Positions 8,713-17,201 of a stretch of DNA of 64,000 nucleotides are shown here, piece by piece. This stretch comes from Sphingosinithalassobacter sp. CS137. Its GTDB lineage: Bacteria > Pseudomonadota > Alphaproteobacteria > Sphingomonadales > Sphingomonadaceae. The notes under the pieces were generated by a model. It did no database searches. It had not been told where the DNA came from and worked only from the letters and a program-made list of their open reading frames with translations. Each line of letters starts with the position of its first letter. Within the stretch, counting starts at the first letter, position 1. Position numbers and translations under genes: made by a program. Location: NCBI RefSeq assembly GCF_014334115.1, contig NZ_CP060494.1, forward strand, positions 2,944,501-3,008,500, in the 5' to 3' direction.

Positions 8713-8737
8713 AACCTCGGGAGCGGGTGCGGGTTCC
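8713..8737 (-). promoter_or_regulatory. Candidate EcfG-type stress promoter for the DUF892 gene
   Basis: On the minus strand GGAAC (8737-8733) is followed after 16 bases by GGTT (8716-8713), one mismatch from GGAAC-N16-CGTT. Its first 14 bases, GGAACCCGCACCCG, are identical to those of the element in front of the PfpI gene at 24871. The -10 is 8 bases from the start codon, implying a very short leader. Confidence 0.45.
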
Positions 8738-8774
8738 CCGTGACGATGCCTTCTCTCTTCCCTATCAGGTGACG

Positions 8775-11012
8775 ATGCCCAAGCGCCCAGGGCTGCCTTC
8801 CCGGCAGCAGATCCTCGATTTCATCGAAAGCTCCGACCAGCCTGCGGGCAAGCGCGAGATCGCGCGCGCCTTCGCGCTGCGCGGTCCCGACAAGATCGCG
8901 CTGAAGGCATTGCTCAAGGACATGAGCGACGAGGGACTGATCGACAGCGCCCCCGGACGCGCCTTCCACAAGATGGGCGGGGTACCCAAGGTGACGGTGT
9001 TGCGAGTCGTGGATGCCGACGGCGACGCGGTGTGGGCAGTGCCGGAGCGGTGGGAGGCCGAAGGCGTTCCCGTGCCTCGGCTGCGCGTGAAGGAGCGCGG
9101 CAAGCGATCGGCGCTCGGGCCGGGCGATCGCATCCTCGCGCGCACCGAAGAGGCCGGCAACGGCTGGATCGCGCATCCGATGAAGAAGCTCCAGCGCGGC
9201 GAGGAGCTGATGCTGGGCGTGCTGCACGAGGAAGGCGGCAAATATTGGCTGCAGGGTGTCGAGAAGAAGGAGCGGCGCGACTTCCCGGTTTCCGATCGCG
9301 GCGAGGCCGAGGTCGGCGATCTGGTGCTCGCGGAAAAGTCCGGACGACCGCCGCGCCTCACTGCGAAGATCGTCGAGCGGCTGGGCGACCCGTTCGAACC
9401 GCGCAGCTTCTCGCTGATCGCGATTCACAAGCACGGCATTCCGCACGTTTTCTCCGAAGAGCTGCTTGCCGAGGCGACGCGCGCGGCGAAGCAGCCGCTG
9501 GGCGTGGGGCGCGAGGATCTGCGGGACCTGCCGATCGTCGCGATCGATCCTGCCGACGCGCGCGACCATGACGATGCCGTCTGGGCGAGCGCGGACGACG
9601 ATCCCGAGAACAAGGGCGGATGGAAGGCGATCGTCGCCATCGCCGATGTCAGCTTCTATGTGCGGCCGGGATCGTTGCTCGACAAGGAAGCAAAGCGCCG
9701 CGGCAACAGCGTCTATTTCCCCGATCGAGTCGTGCCGATGCTGCCGGAGGAGCTGTCGGCGGAGGTGTGTTCGCTGAAGCAGGGCGTCGACCGGGCGGCG
9801 CTCGCCTGCCATCTTCAGGTCGCGAAGAACGGCACTTTGAAAGGTTGGCGGTTCAGCCGCGCGGTGATCCGCGTCGCCGCGAACATCGCCTATGAGGACG
9901 CCCAGGCGGCGATCGACGGAGAGGAGGATGCAGTCGCGCCCGAACTCCTCGAGGCGGCGCTGCGCCCGCTGTGGGAGTGTTGGCAGGCGCTCTACAAGGC
10001 GCGCGAGAAGCGCAATCCGCTCGACCTCGACTTGCCCGAGCGGCGAATCGTGCTCGACGAGAAGGGGCGCATTCTCTCGGTCGCGCCGCGCGAGCGCCTC
10101 GACGCGCACAAGCTGATCGAAGACTATATGATCGCCGCCAACGTCGCTGCCGCCAAGGCGCTTGAGGCGAAGAAGGCTCCGGTGATGTATCGCATCCACG
10201 AGCCGCCCAGCCGGGAGAAGCTGGTCGCGCTCAAGGATTATCTGAAGACCTTCGACGTCGAGTTCGCGCTGGGGCAGGTGATCCGGCCCGAGACGTTCAA
10301 CCGCATTCTGGAGCGTGTCGGCGAGGCGGACTTCCGCCAGGAAGTGATGACCCAGGTGCTGCGGACCCAGACGCAAGCCTATTATGGGCCACAGAACCAC
10401 GGCCATTTCGGACTCGCGCTGGGAAGCTATGCGCATTTCACGTCGCCGATCCGGCGCTATTCGGATCTGATCGTCCATCGCGCGCTGGTCGACGCCTATC
10501 GGCTGGGGCCGGGCGGGCTTACCGCCGAGGAGGCCGCCGGCATGGAGCGGATCGGCGAGACGATCAGCCAGCTGGAGCGGCGCGCGATGGAGGCCGAGCG
10601 CGACACGGTGGACCGCTATGTCGCGGCCTATCTTGCCGAGCGCGTGGGCGAAGTGATGGAAACGCGGATCACCGGCGTGCAGAGCTTCGGCTTCTTCGCC
10701 ACGGTGGACGGGATCGGCGGCGACGGGCTGGTGCCCGCGCGCGATCTGGGCCGCGAATACTTCCGCTGGGACGAGGCGGGGCAGCGCCTGGTGGGCGAGG
10801 ACAGCGGCGAGCAATTCGCGCTGGGCCAGCGGCTGGAGCTCCGGCTGGTCGAGGCCAATCCGGTTTCGGGTGCGCTGCGCTTCGAGCTTCCGGACGGAAA
10901 GGGCTCGGGCAGCGGAGACGCCAGCGGCAAGCGCAGCCGCGGCGGCCCCAAACGGGAGATCAAGCGGCGCGGGCGCCCCGCCAACATCCGCCACAAGGGC
11001 AAGCGGCGCTGA
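8775..11012 (+). CDS. rnr: Ribonuclease R
   Basis: A 745-residue 3'-5' exoribonuclease of the RNB family that degrades structured RNA. In order: a winged-helix-like N terminus (LPSRQQILDFIESSDQPAGK), cold-shock domains, the RNB catalytic core with DPADARDHDDAVWA carrying the metal-binding aspartates, SPIRRYSDLIVHRAL, an S1 domain (ITGVQSFGFFATVDG), and a basic Lys/Arg-rich tail from about residue 715 typical of RNase R. The start at 8775 is preceded by AGGTGA; the open frame extends further upstream, but that part lies over the DUF892 gene. The length agrees with the family. Confidence 0.95.
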   Translation: MPKRPGLPSRQQILDFIESSDQPAGKREIARAFALRGPDKIALKALLKDMSDEGLIDSAPGRAFHKMGGVPKVTVLRVVDADGDAVWAVPERWEAEGVPVPRLRVKERGKRSALGPGDRILARTEEAGNGWIAHPMKKLQRGEELMLGVLHEEGGKYWLQGVEKKERRDFPVSDRGEAEVGDLVLAEKSGRPPRLTAKIVERLGDPFEPRSFSLIAIHKHGIPHVFSEELLAEATRAAKQPLGVGREDLRDLPIVAIDPADARDHDDAVWASADDDPENKGGWKAIVAIADVSFYVRPGSLLDKEAKRRGNSVYFPDRVVPMLPEELSAEVCSLKQGVDRAALACHLQVAKNGTLKGWRFSRAVIRVAANIAYEDAQAAIDGEEDAVAPELLEAALRPLWECWQALYKAREKRNPLDLDLPERRIVLDEKGRILSVAPRERLDAHKLIEDYMIAANVAAAKALEAKKAPVMYRIHEPPSREKLVALKDYLKTFDVEFALGQVIRPETFNRILERVGEADFRQEVMTQVLRTQTQAYYGPQNHGHFGLALGSYAHFTSPIRRYSDLIVHRALVDAYRLGPGGLTAEEAAGMERIGETISQLERRAMEAERDTVDRYVAAYLAERVGEVMETRITGVQSFGFFATVDGIGGDGLVPARDLGREYFRWDEAGQRLVGEDSGEQFALGQRLELRLVEANPVSGALRFELPDGKGSGSGDASGKRSRGGPKREIKRRGRPANIRHKGKRR

Positions 11013-11067
11013 GATTTGCTTGACCCCCGGCGCCTGCCGGTACAGCCTCGGGACAGAGGGGAAAGCA

Positions 11068-11400
11068 ATGGCGGCAGCAGGCGGAACCAGCGGTGTGACG
11101 GCGGTCGCGGCGACGCGGTCTGCGTCGGAGCGCCGGATCCTGGCTCATTTCCGCGAAGCGAATGCGACTCAGCCGGCCAGGGCAGTCGATTATGTGGCGC
11201 AGCGTCCGTTGGAGCGTGTCGTCTTTCGGCGGCTGATCGCGGCGCAGGTGGTGCGCCGGGCCAGCCGAGGCGGCTATTATCTCGACGACCAATCCTACCG
11301 GAATTACTGCGAGCATCGGCGTCGGCTGGTACTGATCACCTTCGGCATTTCGCTCGCGCTAGTGGCGTTCCTCATCGTGATTGCCGCCGCCGGCGGGTGA
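11068..11400 (+). CDS. Small tail-anchored membrane protein with helix-turn-helix-like head (paralogue 1)
   Basis: A 110-residue protein preceded by a purine-rich RBS (GAGGGGAAAG). Residues about 18-85 form a soluble, winged-helix-like region (SERRILAHFREANAT through GGYYLDDQSYRNYCEHRRR), followed by one C-terminal hydrophobic segment (LVLITFGISLALVAFLIVIA). The N terminus would lie in the cytoplasm. It shares the pattern A..A..YV...P.ER..F..L....VR......Y.L....Y..Y...RRRLV with the next gene, so the two are tandem paralogues four bases apart. I do not recognise a named family. The helix-turn-helix reading is inference from pattern only. Confidence 0.75.
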   Translation: MAAAGGTSGVTAVAATRSASERRILAHFREANATQPARAVDYVAQRPLERVVFRRLIAAQVVRRASRGGYYLDDQSYRNYCEHRRRLVLITFGISLALVAFLIVIAAAGG

Positions 11401-11404
11401 CACG

Positions 11405-11719
11405 ATGCGCGCCCAGCTGCTGATGCTGACCGGACGAAGCTATCGCGCGCGACGCGCGATCGCCGCGTTTTTCGCTGCCCAGCACGCGATCACAGCTGCC
11501 GAAGCGATCCGCTATGTGCCCCGGACGCCGGCCGAACGGGAAGCGTTCGAGGACTTGCAGACGCGGGGGCTCGTCCGGTCGGCAGGGGAACAGACATATT
11601 TCATGCTGCTCCCGGCCTATGACGCCTATGAGGATGCGCGCCGCCGACGGCTGGTGCCGCTGGTGATCGGTGGCGCGGTCCTGGTCGCGCTCGTCGCGAT
11701 GCTGTTCTACCGGGGCTGA
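11405..11719 (+). CDS. Small tail-anchored membrane protein (paralogue 2)
   Basis: A 104-residue protein with the same plan as its upstream neighbour: a soluble head (RRAIAAFFAAQHAITAAEAI, then VPRTPAEREAFEDLQTRGLV) and a single C-terminal membrane segment (LVPLVIGGAVLVALVAMLFY) after an RRRR cluster. The start follows the stop of paralogue 1 by four bases, so the pair is almost certainly co-translated. Sequence identity between the two is modest but collinear without large gaps, indicating an old duplication. Function unknown; a membrane-bound regulator or a heteromeric pair are possible. Confidence 0.75.
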   Translation: MRAQLLMLTGRSYRARRAIAAFFAAQHAITAAEAIRYVPRTPAEREAFEDLQTRGLVRSAGEQTYFMLLPAYDAYEDARRRRLVPLVIGGAVLVALVAMLFYRG

Positions 11720-11723
11720 CGCC

Positions 11724-12899
11724 TCACTCCGACACCGAGAAGCTAAGCCCTGCATTCGCTTCGAGCCGCGCCTTGAGCTTCTCGGGCATCAGCGCGCCGG
11801 CAGTCCAGATGCCGCCTTGGGCCGCGCCATCGCGAAGCAGGCAGAGCGCCGATTCGGAGATCATCTTGCTGGTCGATCCATAGCCGGGATCGCGGTCGCC
11901 CTTCACGGTGGCGGTGAGGCTGCGCCCATCCTCCATCTCGGCGATGAACAGCAGCTCGTAATAGCCGTTCTCGCGCTCCTCGCGGCTCGGCCCCTCGCCC
12001 GGCTTGGGCCCGCCGTCGCCGCCGATCGGGTTCATCTTCGCCATCGCCTCGGCCGCGGCCTTGCCGATCTCGCCCAGGCCCGGCGCGATCATCATCTCGT
12101 CGTAGCGAAAGTCGGTGCCATAAGGGTGGCCCGCAAGCAGATTGGTGCGGTGGACGTTCTTCGTGTTGATCACGGCCATCACGAAGGGGGCGACCCAAGC
12201 GTTAAGCGCCGCATCGTGATGCGGGAGCATCCCGTTGGGCTGGGCAGCTCCCTGAAAGCCGGGCGTGAGCGCGAACGGATCGAGCATCAGCCTGCCGACC
12301 GACGGATCCTTGGCGGCAGCGACCATGGTCGCCTTGGCGCTCGCCGCCGTTCCGCCGGAGAAGGTTCCTTTCATCGACTTGATCCGGCCCTTCACGCGGG
12401 GAGCCGGCTTGCCAAACCGCTCGATTGCCGCCTGCTCGGCGATCCACACGCCGAGATCGAACGGGATCGAATCGAACCCGCACGAAAAGACGATGCATGC
12501 TCCGCTCGCCTTCGCCTCCTCCTCATGCGCATCGATCATGTGACGCATCCAGGCGGGCTCGCCGCACAGATCGACATAATGCGTGCCGGTCGCGGCGCAG
12601 GCGGCGACGAGGTTGGAGCCGTAGAGCTGATAGGGGCCGACAGTGGTGAGCACTGCGCGAGTGCGCGCCGCCATCGCCTTCAATGCCGCGGGATCGCCCG
12701 AATCTGCCGTGAGCAGCGCCACATCGGCGGGGACGCCCAGCTCCCCGCGCACTTCTTCCAGCCGCGTCAGCGAACGCCCGGCCATCGCCCATTTGAGGCT
12801 GCCGTCGCCATAGCGTTCGGCCAGATATTCGGCGACGAGCCGGCCGGTGAAGCCGGTGGCGCCATAGACGATCAGGTCGAACTCGCGGGAACCGGTCAT
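11724..12899 (-). CDS. Saccharopine dehydrogenase-like NAD(P)-binding protein (trans-acting enoyl reductase type)
   Basis: A 391-residue protein with an N-terminal Rossmann motif (YGATGFTGRLVAEYL) and the family's TVGPYQLYGSNLVAACAATG and HYVDLCGEPAW motifs. These define the saccharopine-dehydrogenase-related group that includes mycobacterial trans-acting enoyl reductases; it is not a lysine-pathway enzyme on this evidence. The substrate is unknown, possibly a lipid. The start at 12899 is supported by GAGGAGAGG eight bases upstream; a longer frame from 12929 lacks this. Its 3' end lies four bases from the convergent small membrane protein gene. Confidence 0.85.
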   Translation of the reverse strand: MTGSREFDLIVYGATGFTGRLVAEYLAERYGDGSLKWAMAGRSLTRLEEVRGELGVPADVALLTADSGDPAALKAMAARTRAVLTTVGPYQLYGSNLVAACAATGTHYVDLCGEPAWMRHMIDAHEEEAKASGACIVFSCGFDSIPFDLGVWIAEQAAIERFGKPAPRVKGRIKSMKGTFSGGTAASAKATMVAAAKDPSVGRLMLDPFALTPGFQGAAQPNGMLPHHDAALNAWVAPFVMAVINTKNVHRTNLLAGHPYGTDFRYDEMMIAPGLGEIGKAAAEAMAKMNPIGGDGGPKPGEGPSREERENGYYELLFIAEMEDGRSLTATVKGDRDPGYGSTSKMISESALCLLRDGAAQGGIWTAGALMPEKLKARLEANAGLSFSVSE

Positions 12900-13055
12900 G
12901 CATCCTCTCCTCTGGCGGCGCACCCGCACCTCAAGATCGGTCTCGCGAGGTCAGGTCCTTTTCGAATCCAGCATACCGGAAGATCGGCGCGAGAAAAGGC
13001 AACCGCGCCTCATGTCTCGGCGGCCTCTGCTGGCCTAGTGCTGCCAACGGGACTG

Positions 13056-14852
13056 CTAGGCCGCTTCGCTGAACTGCAGCGCGGCCAGACGCGCATAGAG
13101 CCCTTCCTGTGCCACAAGTTCGGCGTGCGTGCCGGTTTCGACGATGCGGCCATCGTCCATCACGATGATCCTGCCCGCGGCACGGACGGTTGCCAGGCGG
13201 TGCGCGATGACGAGAGTGGTGCGGTCCTGCATCAGCCGCTCTAGCGCGTCCTGCACCAGCCGCTCGCTTTCCGCATCGAGAGCACTGGTCGCCTCATCGA
13301 GCAGGAGGATCGGAGCGTCGCGCAGGAGCGCGCGGGCGATCGCGATCCGCTGGCGCTGCCCCCCGGAGAGCCGTGCGCCGCCTTCGCCGAGGAAGGTATC
13401 GAGGCCTTGCGGCAGATCGCGCAGAAACTCGGCTGCGTTCGCGGCTTCGGCGGCTTCCCACAGCGCCGAATCTTCCGCGTCCCAGCGGCCGTAGCGCAGA
13501 TTGTCGCGCGCCGAGGCGGCGAAGATCACCGTCTCTTGCGGAACCATCGCGATGCGGGCGCGAATCTGGGCCGGGTCGGCGAGGCGGACCGGAACTCCGT
13601 CGACCCGAACCTCTCCGGCTTCAGGGTCGTAAAAGCGCTGCACGAGCTGGAACAGAGTCGATTTCCCCGCACCCGATGGACCGACGACGGCGATCGTCTC
13701 GCCGGGGGCGACTGCCAGGGTGAAGTTGTCGAGTGCCTTGGATTCGGGTCGGGTGGGATAACGAAAGGTGACGCCGACGAAGTCGATCGCGCCATGGGGC
13801 GGATCGGCGAGCGGCACCGGGTGGGCGGGGGGAGCGATCTCCGGCTCCTGCTCGAGCAGTTCCGCCAGCCGGCCCGCGGCACCCGAAGCGCGGAGCAACT
13901 CGCCATAGACTTCGGTAAGCGCCCCAAGCGACCCCGTGACGAGGCCTGCGGTGATCACGAAGGCCGTAATCGCTCCGCCGGAGATATCGCCGCTGGCGAC
14001 GCCAGAGACGGCGTCCCACATGATCAGCGTGACCGCTCCGAACAGCATCGCGATCACCATCGCGGTCATGATCGCGCGGGTCGCGAAACGGCGCTTCGCA
14101 GTTTCGAACCCGCGGTCCACGGCATCCTGGAAGCGCTGTGACTCGCGCCGTTCCTGCCCGAACGCCTGGACGATCTTCATCGCGCCAAGCGTTTCGGACG
14201 CAATTGCGCCGATATCGGCGACTCGATCCTGGCTCGACCGCGACAGCCTGCGCACGCGCCCGCCGAGCCAGACGATCGGCGCGATCACGAGCGGTATGCC
14301 GACGATGAGGAATGCTGCGATCTTGGGCGCCAGCGCGAAGAGGTAGATCACGCCGCCGACGCCCACGAGCATGTTGCGAAGCGCGGTCGACACGGTGGCG
14401 CCCACGACCTGCTCGACAATCGCTGTGTCCGCGGTGAGACGGGAGGCGATCTCCGACGGGCGGTTCTCCTCGAACCAGCGCGGCGGCAGCCGCAGCAGAT
14501 TGCGGTGAACCGCGGTGCGGATATCGGCGACCGTCCGCTCGGCCAGCCAGGAGACGAAGTAGAAGCGCCCCGCGGTCGCGACTGCGAGGACAAGCACTAC
14601 TGCGAGAAGCTGGCGAAAATAAACGCCGATCCTGTCCGAATCGGCTCCCGCGGCGAAGCCGTGATCCACGACGAGCTGAAAGGTTCGCGGGATCCACAGC
14701 GTCGCCGCCGCCGCGATCAGCAACGCGACCAGCGCGCCGGCGAGTTGCAGCGGATAGCGTCGAGTGAAGTCCCATACGATGCGCAGATACCGCAGCTTGC
14801 GCTTGGTGACGGGAGCAGGCGCCGGAGAAGGTTTGGAAACGGGATCGACCAT
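13056..14852 (-). CDS. ABC exporter, fused permease and ATPase (MsbA/lipid exporter-like)
   Basis: A 598-residue half-transporter: six hydrophobic segments in residues about 30-320, then a nucleotide-binding domain with Walker A GPSGAGKSTLFQ, signature motif LSGGQRQRIAIARAL, Walker B ILLLDEATSALD and switch His in TLVIAHRLATVR. It would homodimerise in the inner membrane. The family exports lipids, polysaccharides, peptides or drugs; sphingomonad genomes carry several, and the substrate is not readable here. It is divergent from the PHA depolymerase across a 150-bp region that holds short palindromes. No partner genes are adjacent. Confidence 0.92.
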   Translation of the reverse strand: MVDPVSKPSPAPAPVTKRKLRYLRIVWDFTRRYPLQLAGALVALLIAAAATLWIPRTFQLVVDHGFAAGADSDRIGVYFRQLLAVVLVLAVATAGRFYFVSWLAERTVADIRTAVHRNLLRLPPRWFEENRPSEIASRLTADTAIVEQVVGATVSTALRNMLVGVGGVIYLFALAPKIAAFLIVGIPLVIAPIVWLGGRVRRLSRSSQDRVADIGAIASETLGAMKIVQAFGQERRESQRFQDAVDRGFETAKRRFATRAIMTAMVIAMLFGAVTLIMWDAVSGVASGDISGGAITAFVITAGLVTGSLGALTEVYGELLRASGAAGRLAELLEQEPEIAPPAHPVPLADPPHGAIDFVGVTFRYPTRPESKALDNFTLAVAPGETIAVVGPSGAGKSTLFQLVQRFYDPEAGEVRVDGVPVRLADPAQIRARIAMVPQETVIFAASARDNLRYGRWDAEDSALWEAAEAANAAEFLRDLPQGLDTFLGEGGARLSGGQRQRIAIARALLRDAPILLLDEATSALDAESERLVQDALERLMQDRTTLVIAHRLATVRAAGRIIVMDDGRIVETGTHAELVAQEGLYARLAALQFSEAA

Positions 14853-15002
14853 GTCGCTTCGCCCCTAGCGCGATACCAGGGGCGGGGAAACCACTCGCGC
14901 GCGTGCCGTCCACCGTGGACCGGCAACGTTGCACCGCACAACGGGCGCGCTATAACCCCCGGGGCCGCCGCCGTTGCTATAGGTGACGGTGGAAGGAATT
15001 TG

Positions 15003-16223
15003 ATGCTGTACGACGCTTACGAACTTCAGCGGTCGATGCTGGCCGGGGCCAGTGCCATGGCCAATTTCGGTGCGGGCCTGCTCCAGAACCCGGCGAACCC
15101 CTTCGCCTATTTCGGCGGCGGCCCGGTCCTTGCCTCGGCGCTCGAAGTGTTCGCTCATGCAGCGGCTTCGCGCGGGAAGCCGGCGTTCGGGCTGAGCCAC
15201 ACGGAGATCGACGGCAAGCGGGTGGCGGTGCACGAGGAGATCGTGCTGCAGAAGCCGTTCGGTCAGCTCAAGCGGTTCGTGCGCGAGGGCGTCGAAGGCG
15301 GGCCCCGGCTGCTGATCGTCGCGCCGATGTCCGGCCACTTCGCGACGCTGCTGCGCGGCACGGTCGAGCGGATGCTCCCCTTTGCCGACGTGTACGTCAC
15401 CGACTGGCGCGACGCGAAGCTGGTGCCGCTTTCCGAGGGACGCTTCGATCTCGACGACTATGTCGATTATGTCGTTGCGTTTCTGGAGAAGATCGGCCCG
15501 GGTGCGCATGTGCTGGCGGTGTGCCAGCCGTCGGTGCCGGTCTATGCCGCCGCGGCGCTGATGAGTGCGGACAACCATCCCTGCCGCCCGAAGACGCTCA
15601 CCCTGATGGGCGGCCCGATCGACACGCGCGAGGCGCCGACCGCCGTCAACACGCTCGCGACCGAGCGGCCGCATGCCTGGTTCGAACAGAATGTGATCGC
15701 CACCGTGCCGATGCTCTATCCGGGCGCGGGACGGCAGGTGTACCCGGGCTTTCTGCAGCTTGCGGGCTTCATGTCGATGAACCTCGGCAATCACATGATC
15801 AGCCACTGGGAGATGTTCAAGCACCTCGTTCAGGGCGACGGCGAGAGCGCCGAGGCGACGATGGAGTTCTACGACGAATATCGTTCGGTGAGCGATATGA
15901 CGGCCGAATTCTATCTTCAGACGATCGACGTGGTGTTCCAGCATCACGCCTTGCCCAAGGGCGAAATGACGCACCGTGGCCGGCCGGTCGATCCCGGCGC
16001 GATCACCGACATCGCGCTGCTGGCGATCGAAGGCGAGCGCGACGACATCTCGGGGCTAGGCCAGACGAAGGCGGCGCTGACACTCGCGACCAACCTGCCC
16101 GATGCCATGAAGCAGTATCATATGGCGAAGAGCGTCGGCCATTACGGCATCTTCAACGGGTCGAAATGGCGAAACCGGATTGCGCCGGTGGTCGAACAGT
16201 GGATCACTGCGCACGACAGCTGA
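15003..16223 (+). CDS. phaZ: Intracellular polyhydroxyalkanoate depolymerase
   Basis: A 406-residue alpha/beta-hydrolase that mobilises stored PHA granules. The opening MLYDAYELQRSM, the ADVYVTDWRDAKLVPL block and the C-terminal VGHYGIFNGSKWRNRI are diagnostic of the PhaZ family. The nucleophile elbow reads AVCQPSVP with cysteine at about residue 174 in place of the lipase-box serine, as known for intracellular PhaZ enzymes. The RBS is GGTGGAAGGA. It is divergent from the ABC exporter. The thiolase and MaoC genes 2 kb downstream could supply related acyl-CoA chemistry, but the synthase gene phaC is not in the window. Confidence 0.93.
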   Translation: MLYDAYELQRSMLAGASAMANFGAGLLQNPANPFAYFGGGPVLASALEVFAHAAASRGKPAFGLSHTEIDGKRVAVHEEIVLQKPFGQLKRFVREGVEGGPRLLIVAPMSGHFATLLRGTVERMLPFADVYVTDWRDAKLVPLSEGRFDLDDYVDYVVAFLEKIGPGAHVLAVCQPSVPVYAAAALMSADNHPCRPKTLTLMGGPIDTREAPTAVNTLATERPHAWFEQNVIATVPMLYPGAGRQVYPGFLQLAGFMSMNLGNHMISHWEMFKHLVQGDGESAEATMEFYDEYRSVSDMTAEFYLQTIDVVFQHHALPKGEMTHRGRPVDPGAITDIALLAIEGERDDISGLGQTKAALTLATNLPDAMKQYHMAKSVGHYGIFNGSKWRNRIAPVVEQWITAHDS

Positions 16224-16251
16224 ATCGGGCGGTCATCGTTCGACGCCGGGC

Positions 16252-16620
16252 TCAGTCGTAGAAGTGGACAGCGACCGTCCAGACCGCCCAGGCGCCGAGC
16301 GCCCATAGCGCCCCGACGATCAGGATCCCGCCCCAGGCGATCGGCCGGTCCGAAGCGCGCTCCGCATGGGCGCGGTGCTCGGCGAGCAGCGCTGCGGGAA
16401 CCATTTTCTCGAAGACCCAGACCCCCAGCGGGATCAGCACCGCTTCGTCGAGCAGGCCCAGAATCGGGACGAAATCGGGGATGAGGTCGATCGGCGAAAG
16501 CGCGTAGGCGGCGATCAGCAGACCGAACAGCCGGGCGTGGAGCGGCGTGCGCCGGTCGCGGACGGCAAGCCAGACCGCATGCGCCTCGACTCGAATGCGA
16601 TGTGCTAGCGACGGCCCCAT
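16252..16620 (-). CDS. DUF1232 (YkvA-like) membrane protein
   Basis: A 122-residue membrane protein. The hallmark DUF1232 segment is AAYALSPIDLIPDFVPILG, followed by LLDEAVLIPLG. A further hydrophobic segment lies at the C terminus. The function of the family is unknown. The start at 16620 gives the usual family N terminus; the start codon sits at the edge of the loop of a long perfect hairpin (16609-16646). It follows the PNPOx-like gene on the same strand by 31 bases and is probably co-transcribed with it. Confidence 0.82.
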   Translation of the reverse strand: MGPSLAHRIRVEAHAVWLAVRDRRTPLHARLFGLLIAAYALSPIDLIPDFVPILGLLDEAVLIPLGVWVFEKMVPAALLAEHRAHAERASDRPIAWGGILIVGALWALGAWAVWTVAVHFYD

Positions 16621-16646
16621 GCGCTTGCCATCGCGTGGGGCCGTCG
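16609..16646 (-). promoter_or_regulatory. Perfect 11-bp hairpin spanning the DUF1232 start codon
   Basis: CGACGGCCCCA (16609-16619) pairs with TGGGGCCGTCG (16636-16646) across a 16-base loop. It lies between the PNPOx-like stop and DUF1232, and contains the DUF1232 ATG at 16620-16618. There is no U-tract, so it is either a rho-assisted terminator or a translation-limiting structure. Confidence 0.6.
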
Positions 16647-16651
16647 TTGCG

Positions 16652-17140
16652 TCAAGCCGGCGTGCCTTCGGCGGTCGTCGCCACCTTGGCATGGCTGCCG
16701 CTCTCGTCCGAACGGATCGTGCCGCCGAACAGCATCTTCACCCTGCCGGTCATGGAGACGTCGCTTTCCCACATCTCCGCCGTGTCGATGTCGAAGCGCA
16801 GCAGCGCGAGGTTCGGATCGTCCTTGCCCTTGGGAAACCAGGCCTCGACCTGCTTGTCCCAAAGCTTGTCGATCATCGCCCGGTCGGTGTCGAGGCGCGC
16901 GCTTCCGGCGAGGCAGGCGAAGAAATCATGCCCCTTCGATACGAACTGCGCCATCGCCTTGCCGCCCTTCGCCGCGCGATTGTCCTTGCCGATGAAGAAG
17001 AAGATGGTGTCGACCTGATCCTCGTCGAGCTGCGCAGTCAGCGGCTCGTGGTGCTGGCCGTCCATCAGACCGACCATCATGAAGGGGCTGTCGGCCAGCT
17101 TTTTCCAGAAATCCTTTTTGATCTCGGTCTTGTCTGCCAT
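16652..17140 (-). CDS. Pyridoxamine 5'-phosphate oxidase-fold general stress protein
   Basis: A 162-residue flavin-binding split-barrel protein of the general stress protein 26 type. Visible features are the start MADKTEIKKDFWKKLADSPF, an FFFIGKDNRAAK segment and the aromatic KLWDKQVEAWFPKGKDDP motif typical of this subgroup. Members bind FMN or FAD; the physiological substrate is unclear. The RBS is GGAGGAAAAG. A GGAAA-N16-CGTT promoter 35 bases upstream matches the EcfG consensus at eight of nine positions, fitting a stress role. DUF1232 follows downstream. Confidence 0.88.
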   Translation of the reverse strand: MADKTEIKKDFWKKLADSPFMMVGLMDGQHHEPLTAQLDEDQVDTIFFFIGKDNRAAKGGKAMAQFVSKGHDFFACLAGSARLDTDRAMIDKLWDKQVEAWFPKGKDDPNLALLRFDIDTAEMWESDVSMTGRVKMLFGGTIRSDESGSHAKVATTAEGTPA

Positions 17141-17174
17141 TCTTTTCCTCCGTTTTCGGTGTGTTCGGAGGGAG

Positions 17175-17199
17175 AACGATCAGGCGGCGCGCAGTTTCC
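17175..17199 (-). promoter_or_regulatory. EcfG-type general stress promoter for the PNPOx-like gene
   Basis: Minus-strand GGAAA (17199-17195), 16-base spacer, CGTT (17178-17175): one mismatch from GGAAC-N16-CGTT, which is the established consensus for the alphaproteobacterial general-stress sigma factor. The -10 is 35 bases from the ATG, a normal distance. Confidence 0.65.
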
Positions 17200-17201
17200 G
17201 A

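Noticed and set aside
8565..10994. 809-codon minus-strand frame opposite rnr
   Set aside because: A GC-rich antisense shadow: composition dominated by Arg, Leu, Ala and His, no family motif, fully covered by RNase R.
13032..13062. GGCCTAG/CTAGGCC inverted repeat at the ABC exporter stop
   Set aside because: Only 7 bp with a 17-base loop, overlapping the stop codon and with no T-run; too weak to call a terminator.
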